A stretch of DNA of 64,000 nt from CAINVV01 sp963663005 (GTDB taxonomy: Bacteria; Bacteroidota; Bacteroidia; Bacteroidales; Prolixibacteraceae), in NCBI GenBank assembly GCA_963663005.2, contig CAXXHH010000015.1, positions 744,001-808,000 on the forward strand, written 5' to 3'. The notes beneath the pieces are model-generated. The model was not told the DNA's origin and did no database searches. It worked only from the letters and a program-made list of their open reading frames with translations. A program made the position numbers and the translations under genes. Shown here piece by piece: positions 1-8,290 of the stretch. The first letter of the stretch is position 1. Each line of letters opens with the position of its first letter.

Positions 1-2092
1 CGCTGACACCTTGTCCCCGTTGCTTGCCTGGTTTCCAATCCGGAAGTGAACTCACTACCCTGATTGCCTCCGCGTCCAGAGCTGGATGAACACCCCTAGC
101 GATGGTTGCATTTTCAACCTTTCCTTCTGCGTTGACGACAAAATTAACAAATACCTTACCCTGAATTTTCTTTTCCTGAGCCGCCACCGGATAGCTTACA
201 GAACGTGCCAGAGCCTCTCTCAAAGCTTGTGATCCTCCTGGGAATTCAGGCATCTGTTCAACAACGATAAATACCTCTTTACCGCTATTTTGAGGGGTTT
301 TGTTTTCTGCAGCTGCATTCTCCTTTTTCTCTGATAGCGCGAACGCGACAGGAACTGTATATTGCACATTTACTGCCTGTCCTCTCTGTTTTCCGGGGAT
401 CCATCCAGATAACCCACTCACAACTCTCAGCGCTTCAGCATCCAGCAAAGGATCGACGCCCCTCGCAACTTTTGCTTTTTCGACTTTCCCGGTGGTGCTG
501 ACAACGAACGTTATGAATACTTTTCCCTGAATTCCCTTTTCTATGGCAGCAATTGGATATTTGACGGCCTCTGAAATTACTTTTCTTAAGGCCATTTCAC
601 CTCCTGGAAATTGTGGCATCTCTTCGACGACAAGAAAAACGTCCTCTTCCCCTGCTTGTTTAGCAACCAGATTGGATTTCGCACCCGCTTTATCACTAGC
701 TGATTTCGCTTTGGAGGTAATCAGAATAACCCCGTTTTTACCCCTGTCACCATAAACGGCGACTGCATCATTCCCTTTGAGAACAGACATGTGGTGGATA
801 CTTGAAGGATCAATTTTTGCCAGCTCTGCCTTGTCGATAGGTTTTCCATCAAAAAACACCAAAGGTGCATTTGCATCGTCCATGTTTTTAACTATACTGG
901 AAAGGAGCGGAGGTGGTGGTGGAGGCGGCGGCGGTGTTCCGTAGGCAACTACGGTAATCTTATCGAGGCCGACTTTCGAAATTTCCATTGTGATTTTCAT
1001 CGGTTCGGAGGACACCTTTCGAGATTGGCCCTGAAATCCGACAAAGGAAAAGAACAATTCGCCATCCGAAGGAATCCCCTTTAGTTCAAAATTTCCATCC
1101 TTATCGGTAATAGTTCCGGTAGTGGATCCTTTAAGGATAACGGAAGTACCATACAATGGCTGACCATCACTTTTAACAACCTGTCCTTTGACGGTAATGG
1201 GTCCTTCGACAGAAGGGACCGGATTAGGATCATTGCCATATTTGTAATCCGGAACTGCAAAGGCATAAAATAGAAGTGCCATCAGTGGAAGAACCACAAG
1301 CAGCTTCAATTTTCTTAGCGGAGAATCTATTTGCTTTTTCATCATTGTAAATCTTTTTTTGTTTAGTGAATAACTAAAGGAATTGGTAAGGCTGAACACA
1401 GGAACTCCCAATAACTGATTCAATAATGCTGCCTGATATACGGCTGGATCTGATGAACGTTCAAGTGCACTTTCATCGGCCAGAAATTCATGGTTCTGGC
1501 GGATCAGATGGGCATAAATCCACGAAAATGGATTGAACCACTGCACAATACACGTCAATTCGACAAGCAATAAATCAAACCAGTGATACTGCTGAATGTG
1601 TTCCCGCTCGTGATTCATAATCTCTTCCATTTCAATGTTTGCAATTGAAGGATTGACAAAAACGAAAGAGAAAAATGAAAAGGAGGAGACATATTCAGCG
1701 GTTCGCACCAATTTCACCGAGCCTGATTTTTCGTATCCGGAAATGCGCAGTTTCCGTACGATCTTCCACGTCTGGAAGAGCAGGCGAAGCAAAAATGCCG
1801 TGATTCCGATTAAGTAAATCCAGAAAAACAATGGTGCCGGAGTTGGTTCGTCCGGAACTATCGCGCCAGCAGATAACTCGCCAACTGAAGAAATTCCGGA
1901 AGCAATTGAAGGAACGATCACCTGATAGTGAAAGGAATAAAATGGGAAAAGCAAAGAAGCTACTATCCCTAACAGCAGATAAATACGATTCAACCTGAAA
2001 TAGCGCTCATTGCGCAACACAAGCAGATAAACAAGCGTAAAACCGGTTAGCCAGGCAGCCGATTTCAATAGAACCAGGCCTAAAGTTTCCAT
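1..2092 (-). CDS. BlaR1-like M56 peptidase fused to carboxypeptidase-regulatory, plug-like and two TonB C-terminal domains (partial, 3' end outside window)
   Basis: This minus-strand reading frame starts at the ATG at 2092 and is open to the left edge, so about 697 residues are visible and the C terminus is missing. The N-terminal ~270 residues hold several hydrophobic segments and a zinc-peptidase motif HEREH in the M56 (BlaR1/MecR1) position. After a further membrane segment (LLVVLPLMALLFYAFAV) comes a carboxypeptidase-regulatory-like beta domain (GQVVKSDGQPLYGTSVILKG), a run of nine prolines, a SusC-like plug segment (FFDGKPI, YGDRGKNGVILI), and then two TonB C-terminal repeats that each begin VxxMPxFPGG. 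The start lies one base after the stop of the BlaI-like gene, so the pair is one transcript. The family role is a membrane sensor that inactivates a BlaI repressor by proteolysis. The TonB repeats suggest it also touches an outer-membrane receptor or the envelope; that part is inference. Confidence 0.88.
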   Translation of the reverse strand, partial: METLGLVLLKSAAWLTGFTLVYLLVLRNERYFRLNRIYLLLGIVASLLFPFYSFHYQVIVPSIASGISSVGELSAGAIVPDEPTPAPLFFWIYLIGITAFLLRLLFQTWKIVRKLRISGYEKSGSVKLVRTAEYVSSFSFFSFVFVNPSIANIEMEEIMNHEREHIQQYHWFDLLLVELTCIVQWFNPFSWIYAHLIRQNHEFLADESALERSSDPAVYQAALLNQLLGVPVFSLTNSFSYSLNKKRFTMMKKQIDSPLRKLKLLVVLPLMALLFYAFAVPDYKYGNDPNPVPSVEGPITVKGQVVKSDGQPLYGTSVILKGSTTGTITDKDGNFELKGIPSDGELFFSFVGFQGQSRKVSSEPMKITMEISKVGLDKITVVAYGTPPPPPPPPPLLSSIVKNMDDANAPLVFFDGKPIDKAELAKIDPSSIHHMSVLKGNDAVAVYGDRGKNGVILITSKAKSASDKAGAKSNLVAKQAGEEDVFLVVEEMPQFPGGEMALRKVISEAVKYPIAAIEKGIQGKVFITFVVSTTGKVEKAKVARGVDPLLDAEALRVVSGLSGWIPGKQRGQAVNVQYTVPVAFALSEKKENAAAENKTPQNSGKEVFIVVEQMPEFPGGSQALREALARSVSYPVAAQEKKIQGKVFVNFVVNAEGKVENATIARGVHPALDAEAIRVVSSLPDWKPGKQRGQGVS

Positions 2093-2093
2093 C

Positions 2094-2471
2094 TTATTCG
2101 GATTTGTTACGTTTAGCTAATTCCCTTTTAGTTTCTTCAAGCAATTGCTCAAGATCTTTGATAGACAGATCATTCTCCTTGGCAAAGAAAGAGGCCATCG
2201 CCGGGAAGGAATTGTTAAAATAGTTATTCATCAAACCAAAAAGCTGCTTGCCTGAATATTCCTTTTTTAGAATCAAGGGATAATAGACAAAGACTTTGCC
2301 ATAATCTTTGTGGCCGACAAATCCTTTTTTTTCAAGAATCCGAACTACCGTTGAAACGGTGTTACGCGCAGGTTTTGGTTCATCGAAACGGTCGAGGATG
2401 TCTTTAACCAACCCTTCTCCCAACTCCCACAAAATCTGCATTACCTGTTCTTCTGCTTTTGTTAATTGCAT
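2094..2471 (-). CDS. BlaI/MecI/CopY-family transcriptional repressor
   Basis: The protein has 125 residues, the usual size of the family. It opens with MQLTKAEEQVMQILWELGEG and continues through a winged-helix with NTVSTVVRILEKKGFV, the recognition-helix pattern of BlaI/MecI. The C-terminal half is the dimerisation and cleavage region ending in a charged helix. It is the first gene of a two-gene transcript with the M56 sensor that begins one base past its stop. By family knowledge it binds dyad operators as a dimer and is released when the M56 partner triggers its cleavage. A dyad-containing promoter lies just upstream at 2504-2534. The signal and regulon are not visible; a beta-lactamase gene is not nearby. 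Confidence 0.93.
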   Translation of the reverse strand: MQLTKAEEQVMQILWELGEGLVKDILDRFDEPKPARNTVSTVVRILEKKGFVGHKDYGKVFVYYPLILKKEYSGKQLFGLMNNYFNNSFPAMASFFAKENDLSIKDLEQLLEETKRELAKRNKSE

Positions 2472-2503
2472 GACTTTACCATTTTATTATCAATCCTTCG
2501 AAA

Positions 2504-2534
2504 CAAATATACAACTATTTTTATAGTCGTACAA
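2504..2534 (-). promoter_or_regulatory. Bacteroidota-type promoter of the blaI/blaR1-like pair with an operator in its spacer
   Basis: On the minus strand a TTG (2534-2532) is followed after exactly 20 bases by TATATTTG (2511-2504), which fits the Bacteroidota -33/-7 consensus (TTTG, 19-21 bases, TAnnTTTG). The spacer is almost filled by the imperfect dyad at 2510-2531 (TACAACTAT, four T, ATAGTCGTA). A repressor sitting there would block the polymerase, as expected for autoregulated BlaI genes. Confidence 0.7.
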
Positions 2535-2551
2535 TAGAGTTAACATTCTTT

Positions 2552-2567
2552 AACTAGAAATATAGTT
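2552..2567. promoter_or_regulatory. Second BlaI-like dyad operator
   Basis: AACTA at 2552-2556 is mirrored by TAGTT at 2563-2567. The distance between ACT and AGT is 11 bases, the same as in the first dyad (ACT 2514-2516, AGT 2525-2527). The two dyad centres are 39 bases apart, close to four helical turns, so two dimers could bind on similar faces. Assignment to BlaI is inferred from symmetry and position. Confidence 0.5.
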
Positions 2568-2633
2568 GAACATGAAAAACGGAACACGGAGAAAGGAGAT
2601 CGTGTGGGGGGCGGTCGCGACCTCCCTTTTTTA

Positions 2634-3404
2634 TCAGAGTCGTTGGGTGGTCATTCCGCCATCCACCAAAACGACCTGACCGGTAGAGTATGGCATATAT
2701 CCACCAGCCATGGCGGCAGCAACCTTGCCAACATCTTCGGGAAGTCCCCACCGCTGTTGAATTGCCAGTCCATTTTTAAACAGCAGATCGTATTTCTCTT
2801 TGACGCCTGAGGTCATGTCAGACCTGATAACTCCGGGTTGAATCTCATAAACAGGAATATCAAACTCTCCAAGCCGGCTTGCCCACAATTTCGTGGCCAT
2901 TGCAATCCCGGCCTTTGAAATGCAATATTCTCCCCGGTTAACCGACGCAATAGTTGCCGAAACAGAGGATACATTTATGATACAGTAAAACTCATCCGGA
3001 CGTTGAATTTTCGTCTCGATCATTTTATTGGCAATCAGTTGAGTCAGGAAATAAGGTCCCTGAAGGTTCACATTCAGGACCTTCTCAAAGCTTTCTTCTG
3101 TTGCCTCGAGAATATCACGTCTTTCGGCTGGGGCTATCCCGGCATTATTAACCAGTACATTTACCCGGTCATATTGTTTTAAAACGGAGGCCAACAGTAT
3201 CTGCCTATCTTCTTTAATTGATACGTCTCCAGGGAAATATGCAACTTTAGCCCCTAGATTTCTGAGATTATCCAGGACAGTCGAAACGACCTCTGCTTCG
3301 CGGATTCCATTCAATGCCAGATCAAAACCGGCTTTTGCCAGTTCGGTAGCAATTCCGAGACCGATACCACGGGTTCCTCCGGTAATCAACGCCACTTTTC
3401 TCAT
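2634..3404 (-). CDS. Short-chain dehydrogenase/reductase, 3-ketoacyl-ACP-reductase-like
   Basis: The protein has 256 residues, standard for a classical SDR. The Rossmann motif TGGTRGIG is at residues 8-15, NNAG at 86-89, NVN at 111-113, the catalytic Ser near 146-147 and YCISK (Tyr160, Lys164) follow in order. The C terminus (STGQVVLVDGGMT) matches FabG-like proteins. It is the last gene of the co-directional cluster that includes a Gfo/Idh/MocA oxidoreductase, a TIM-barrel isomerase and a GH88 hydrolase, so a role in oxidising or reducing a sugar acid is more likely than fatty-acid synthesis. The substrate cannot be read from the sequence. Confidence 0.85.
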   Translation of the reverse strand: MRKVALITGGTRGIGLGIATELAKAGFDLALNGIREAEVVSTVLDNLRNLGAKVAYFPGDVSIKEDRQILLASVLKQYDRVNVLVNNAGIAPAERRDILEATEESFEKVLNVNLQGPYFLTQLIANKMIETKIQRPDEFYCIINVSSVSATIASVNRGEYCISKAGIAMATKLWASRLGEFDIPVYEIQPGVIRSDMTSGVKEKYDLLFKNGLAIQQRWGLPEDVGKVAAAMAGGYMPYSTGQVVLVDGGMTTQRL

Positions 3405-3481
3405 ATTCTTTTATTTGATCCGGACGATCACGACGGGTCGTCCTTACCCATTATTTTCAAATTCCTTTCTCTTTCAGCTTC

Positions 3482-4643
3482 TTACGCTATAGAAGGCAGC
3501 TCAACCCAACACTTTTTGGCCCAGCTTTCGAGTCCCTTTTCGGCCAATTGAACTCCATTTGCACCTTCCAGAAGGGTCCAACGGAAGGGTTCATTTTTCA
3601 CGACATGTTTGAGAAAAAGTTCCCATTCTACCTTGAAGGCATTGCCGAAGGTTTCTTGTTCCGGTACTTTAGACCACCCTTCTAAAAAATTGATGGGACT
3701 TGGAATATCCGGATTCCAAACAGGTTTTGGTGTATTGCCATAATGTTGCGTCCAGCATTCGCGCAAACCCGCAACGGCAGAACCTTTTGTGCCGTCCACC
3801 TGCAGTGTCAGCAAGTCGTCGCGCCTAACCCGGGTGACCCACGAAGAATTGAAATGCGCAATGATTCCTCCTTCGAGTTCAAAAGTTGCATACGCAGCAT
3901 CGTCGGCTGTACATTTATAAATCTTTCCATTCTCATCGACTCTTTCCGGAATATGGGTGGCACCAAGGCAGAATACCCCTTTCACATTTCCAAACAAATT
4001 ATCGAGCACATATCTCCAGTGGCACAACATATCGATAATAATGCCACCATCATCTTCCTTGCGGTAATTCCAGCTTGGGCGTTGAGCAGGAACGTTAAAT
4101 CCCTCAAAGACCCAATATCCAAATTCTCCCCTGACGGAAAGGATCTTTCCAAAAAAATCATTTTCCATCAGCCGTTTTAACTTCAGCATTCCAGGTAAAA
4201 AGAGTTTGTCCTGAACAACGCCGTGCTTTACTCCGGCCTTTTCGCACACGTCATACAGTTCCAGCGCAGTAGCAACATCGCTGGCAATAGGTTTTTCGCA
4301 ATACACATGCTTACCTGCCTTTGCTGCCATTTTTACAGCATCGGCTCTGCGTCCGGTGGTTTGTGCATCAAAATATATCTGGTATGAAGGATCATTCATC
4401 ACCTCTTCCAGATTAGTTGTCCATTTCGTTAACACCCGACATTTCGGCAAGCTTCCGTAGTTTCGTCTCATCGCGGCCAACAAGAACCGGATCCGGAATA
4501 ATGAATTCACCCGGGCCGCATTGAACTCCTCCTTGTTTAATGATTTCGACAATTGACCTCATCAGGTGCTGGTTAGTACCCATACGCCCTGTAACACCGT
4601 TCATTATAATGCCAACTCTGTGAATAATGGCCTTTTCGTTCAT
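3482..4643 (-). pseudogene. Gfo/Idh/MocA-family oxidoreductase interrupted by a one-base frameshift
   Basis: Two overlapping frames together make one complete protein. The N-terminal piece starts at 4643 (MNEKAIIHRVGIIMNGVTGR) and covers the nucleotide-binding start up to AEMSGV, then hits a stop after EMDN. The remainder, from TKWTTNLEEVM to the stop at 3482, lies one base out of frame and contains the EKPIAS hinge and the C-terminal Gfo/Idh/MocA domain. Removing one of the two A residues (minus strand) at 4429-4430 restores GVTKWTTNLEE and a 386-residue protein, a normal family length. Either the gene is freshly inactivated, the frame is recoded, or this is a sequencing error. It sits between the SDR and the sugar isomerase gene, and the family uses NAD(P) to oxidise sugars or cyclitols. 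Confidence 0.85.
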
Positions 4644-4698
4644 CGTTATTATTTTAATATTTCACCTAATTTTTGTTCTCCGTGTTCACTGTTCCGTT

Positions 4699-5529
4699 CT
4701 AAGTCTTCCCCAAATAAGCTTTCTTAATTTTTTCAAGATATTCATGCTGATCGGTGCCCCAATATTTGGTAGAAAAAATCTCCACCTCATTGTATCCCCG
4801 GAATCCAGTCGCCTCAACCCATGATCTGATTTGGGGGATATTGATACAACCATCTCCCATCAATCCACGATCGTTCAGAAAATCAGTAGTCGGAACATTC
4901 CAGTCGCACACGTGGAAAGCAAAAAGCTTGTTATTCCTTCCGCATCGCATGATTTCCATTTGTAAATCCGGATCCCACCAGAGGTGATAGACATCGACGG
5001 CTACACCTACCCAATTTGAGTTGATCATATCGGTCATGTCGTTGGCCTGCTTAAGCGTATTAATGGCGGAACGGTCGCCGGCGTACATCGGGTGCAACGG
5101 TTCGATAGACAATTTTACGCCGGCAGCCTGTGCTGAAGGAAGTATTCTGAGAATTCCTTCGGCTATTTGCTCCCTCGATTTTTCGAGCGATTGGCCTCCG
5201 TCGGCTCCGCATACTAAAACGATGGAGGGAGCGCCCACGGAAGCTGCCTGCTCAATGGCAAGAAAATTATCGTCGATAGCCAACTCCCGTTTTCTGATAT
5301 CAGTGGATGGAAAAAATCCACCCCGAGCCAGTGAAACTACTTCCATTCCATACTCATCCAGCAGTTGCTTAACCGCCGTCAGATTTTTATTTTCAAGTAC
5401 ATTCCGCCAAATGGTTATTCCTTTTATTCCGGATGCCGCATAGTTTCTCACGCACTCTTCAATACTCCAGGGTTTTGTCGTAAAAGTGTGAACACAAAGT
5501 CTTGAGAAATCCTTAATTTCTGAGGCCAT
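4699..5529 (-). CDS. Sugar phosphate isomerase/epimerase-like TIM-barrel protein
   Basis: The 276-residue product has the pattern of the xylose-isomerase-like AP2Ec superfamily: an N-terminal CVHTFTTKPW strand, an SIEPLHPMY segment with a metal-binding Glu, VAVDVYHLWWDP with the conserved Asp and His, FHVCDWN, and a late NEVEIFS Glu. These are the usual metal ligands of the barrel. The start at 5529 is four bases from the stop of the GH88 gene, so the two are translationally close. Context points to isomerisation or epimerisation of a monosaccharide released by the hydrolase, before the dehydrogenases downstream. The exact substrate is unknown. Confidence 0.83.
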   Translation of the reverse strand: MASEIKDFSRLCVHTFTTKPWSIEECVRNYAASGIKGITIWRNVLENKNLTAVKQLLDEYGMEVVSLARGGFFPSTDIRKRELAIDDNFLAIEQAASVGAPSIVLVCGADGGQSLEKSREQIAEGILRILPSAQAAGVKLSIEPLHPMYAGDRSAINTLKQANDMTDMINSNWVGVAVDVYHLWWDPDLQMEIMRCGRNNKLFAFHVCDWNVPTTDFLNDRGLMGDGCINIPQIRSWVEATGFRGYNEVEIFSTKYWGTDQHEYLEKIKKAYLGKT

Positions 5530-5532
5530 ATC

Positions 5533-6912
5533 TTACTTAATTCCATTAAAGAAAGTGTAATACTGTTCACCTGAAATCAGTCTTGAAATGTACAAGGCAG
5601 ATTCACGCATGTGGTAGTCACCCCACATACTTGATTCACTACAAGGGATTTTATATCCATCCGGAATATGATCCCACCCGTGCGGCCGATGGTAAACCGA
5701 GTGAAGTAAAATTCCCTGATGTTCTGCATTTTCAGATAAATACGGCGGCTCGAGTAATCTGGAGGCAACCGTGAGCCCGGCCTGCAGGTAGTGACGACCT
5801 TCCTCAATTAAACCCTGAGAACCCAAATAATGACCCAGTCGAAGCAGGCCTTGTGCTCCAATTGCAGCTGCTGAGCTATCTACCGGCTCGAAGTCATTGA
5901 AGGGATCAGCGGGTTTGTTGAGATAATCTTCAAGATGCACCAGCCCAGGAGCTCCGGAATCCCAATAGGGTATCCCGTCAATCGGTGTGTTTTTTATGTA
6001 GAAATCGCAGGTGGCTCTGGCTCCTTTTAACAACTGACTAAATACCTTATCCTTATGATTGGATTGATCAAATGCACTTTCTGGCATTGTACTTAAAAAC
6101 TCCAGCTCTTCGGCAAGCCCCAGCATAGCCCATGCCAAACCTCTTGTCCAGGTAGTAAAACCCGAAAATCCCTGTTGAGAATTAGGGCACCTGTAGTTCC
6201 CATCGTTAGGATTGAAGACTGCTTCGTGAGCCGTGCGGCCCCAAACATCGTAACTATCGCGGCCTTCGCCATAATAAACTGAATATTTAGCCGTTGCCAT
6301 CAGGTGTTCGATGCCTCTTTGAAAAAGGGAAATATGCCGGTCATTTTCTCCCGGAAGGTAATGACCCAATTGGTGCGCTACCATTAAAATCCGGCACGAC
6401 CGGATGGTATCGACAAAAAGCGATTGAGGACCGTTGAAAGAATAGATGAACCCTCCGTCCGTTGTTTTGCTCCACCTGTTTGCCTGCACAGCGCCTGATG
6501 CCTTGAGAGCCAATTCATAGAAATTTTTCTCCCAATCGTTGTGTGGAATCTTTCCCTCCGTCATCAGACGATGAAGATTGCCGTAGGTACTGATATTATT
6601 GAATCCGTGATCGTGAACTCCGACATGACTCACATGCGGCGACATGAAATTGACAGTATTTTTTCGCGCATTCTCTAAAAAGAATTCGTCCCCGGTTGCA
6701 TCGAACTGCAGAATTGCGGATCCAAACTGAAACCCCTGAGTCCATTCTGTCCAGCCACGGGAAGTATACTTCCCCCCGATGGTAAATACGGGAGCACCCA
6801 ATTTCTGATCGTATTCCTTTTCGATTGAAGATATCTTTTCTCCGGATAATTTCCAGAATCGATCGAGTTTGCCTGCTAAATCTATCGGTTTGATATTCGA
6901 ATCAATGATCAT
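5533..6912 (-). CDS. Glycoside hydrolase family 88, unsaturated glucuronyl hydrolase
   Basis: The 459-residue protein shows the alpha6/alpha6-barrel signatures of GH88: VHDHGFNNIS around Asp101, SLFVDTIRS with Asp168 (the two aspartates that hydrate the unsaturated uronate in characterised members), TWTRGLAWAMLG, and EPVDSSAAAIGAQGLL. No signal peptide is present, so it should act in the cytoplasm on short unsaturated oligosaccharides already made by a polysaccharide lyase. It lies between the MFS carrier gene and the sugar isomerase gene in a tightly packed operon. No lyase or SusC/D pair is in the window, so the polysaccharide source must be encoded elsewhere. GH105 is the alternative family, but the DSSAAA and RGLAWAM motifs favour GH88. 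Confidence 0.87.
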   Translation of the reverse strand: MIIDSNIKPIDLAGKLDRFWKLSGEKISSIEKEYDQKLGAPVFTIGGKYTSRGWTEWTQGFQFGSAILQFDATGDEFFLENARKNTVNFMSPHVSHVGVHDHGFNNISTYGNLHRLMTEGKIPHNDWEKNFYELALKASGAVQANRWSKTTDGGFIYSFNGPQSLFVDTIRSCRILMVAHQLGHYLPGENDRHISLFQRGIEHLMATAKYSVYYGEGRDSYDVWGRTAHEAVFNPNDGNYRCPNSQQGFSGFTTWTRGLAWAMLGLAEELEFLSTMPESAFDQSNHKDKVFSQLLKGARATCDFYIKNTPIDGIPYWDSGAPGLVHLEDYLNKPADPFNDFEPVDSSAAAIGAQGLLRLGHYLGSQGLIEEGRHYLQAGLTVASRLLEPPYLSENAEHQGILLHSVYHRPHGWDHIPDGYKIPCSESSMWGDYHMRESALYISRLISGEQYYTFFNGIK

Positions 6913-6959
6913 AATGCAATAAAATAATTAATTCAACGAGGACTCTTCCCTCAGTTTGC

Positions 6960-8189
6960 CTATTTCCCTACACTCTTCTCGACCTCGCCGGTCTTCGGCA
7001 GAAAGGCAATAATTACAGCCCCAAGCGTCGCCAGACCAATCAGCACACTAAATCCAGTCGTATAATTTTTTGTTAGCTCGTACAAATTTCCGACCAACCA
7101 CGGGAAAATCGACTCTGCAATTCCGTCGGCGACTAAAATTATTCCCATGGTTCGTCCAAGTGCCCGGACACCAAATAGATCAGCAGCCATTAAAGGAATG
7201 ATCATATAATCTCCGCCAAGTCCAATGCCGAAAATTACGGCGAAAAGATAAATCTTTCCGGGGAAGTCCGGGATTAATAGAAGCGGAATGGTGCAAGCTA
7301 CGATCAAATAAATCAGGATCATCACGTATTTCCGATTGATCAGGTCTGCCAGAAAGCCCATCAATACTCGTCCGGCCAGACTGGATAGCATGACGAAAGA
7401 CATAATCTGCGCAGCATTTGTCTGGGAATAATCCAGATCGCGCAGATATAGCTTTAAGTGCTGAACAATGCCTCCAACAGCTCCTATCGAACACATACTC
7501 CCGAAAGCCAGCAGATAAAAATTTGGATTTTGAAGTATCATTTTGACGGGCACAACAGGAACCGTATGTTTCTTTTCCTCTCTGCTCCCCGCAGTGTCTT
7601 TGATAAAAAAGGCAAATGGGAACGCAATCAGGACAACCAATATTCCCAATGTTGTTAGAGCCATATGCCAACCAAGATTTTTGGCTAACGCGGATGAAAT
7701 CAGCGGAGCCACCGCACCTCCCGTACCGATTCCCAGGTAGGCAATTCCCATGGCTTTACCTCTATTCTTTTCGAACCACCTTGATATCAATACCTGGCAA
7801 GGCAGAGGACCGCCAAAAACGTAGCCCAGAGCATTGAAGATGTAGAAAAGATAAAACATGCCCAGTGAAGACGACAGGCTCAATCCAATCAATGCAATTC
7901 CAGCGAATAAGGATCCTGTAAGCATTAAACTCCGGGGGCCGTACTTGTCAATCAGCCAGCCGGCGATAAAGCCAAACAATGGAGCAACAACCAATTTGCC
8001 TAGAGCATTTCCTGAAGTAACATCTGCTCTCGACCAGCCAAACTCTTTCGTCATGAAATCAAAAAAGAATGGCAATCCGTAATAGGCAAATCCAACGATA
8101 GCAAATAGAGCAAGAAAAGCAGTGATTAAGATATAGGTTTGTGAGCTGCGTTTTTCTGTATTAAGCCTAACCTCCTGTTTCCCAGTCAT
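6960..8189 (-). CDS. Major facilitator superfamily transporter, OFA/monocarboxylate-like
   Basis: The 409-residue protein contains about twelve hydrophobic helices with the MFS loop 2-3 motif variant GWLIDKYGPR and a second loop motif MGFLADLINRKY, and a central hydrophilic stretch near residues 195-215 (GSREEKKHTVPV). The general look (FGWSRADVTSG near the first helix, GPLPCQVLISRWFEKNRGKAMG) fits the oxalate:formate antiporter/monocarboxylate branch. As first gene of the cluster it probably imports the oligosaccharide or uronate that the following GH88 and isomerase handle. Direction and substrate are inference. Confidence 0.85.
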   Translation of the reverse strand: MTGKQEVRLNTEKRSSQTYILITAFLALFAIVGFAYYGLPFFFDFMTKEFGWSRADVTSGNALGKLVVAPLFGFIAGWLIDKYGPRSLMLTGSLFAGIALIGLSLSSSLGMFYLFYIFNALGYVFGGPLPCQVLISRWFEKNRGKAMGIAYLGIGTGGAVAPLISSALAKNLGWHMALTTLGILVVLIAFPFAFFIKDTAGSREEKKHTVPVVPVKMILQNPNFYLLAFGSMCSIGAVGGIVQHLKLYLRDLDYSQTNAAQIMSFVMLSSLAGRVLMGFLADLINRKYVMILIYLIVACTIPLLLIPDFPGKIYLFAVIFGIGLGGDYMIIPLMAADLFGVRALGRTMGIILVADGIAESIFPWLVGNLYELTKNYTTGFSVLIGLATLGAVIIAFLPKTGEVEKSVGK

Positions 8190-8290
8190 CCAAATTTTAG
8201 TTTAGTAAGTTACCAATGGTCTAAGACTACAATAACCATTTATAGCTACTAAGATAAAGGATTTGAAGATAAGAACTACCTTCGGCTTTT

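Noticed and set aside
300..755. Plus-strand frames opposite the M56/TonB gene
   Set aside because: They are antisense to a clear TonB_C coding sequence and have no independent signal.
4413..4643. Independent small gene of 76 codons
   Set aside because: It is the N-terminal part of the frameshifted Gfo/Idh/MocA gene; removing one base joins both parts.
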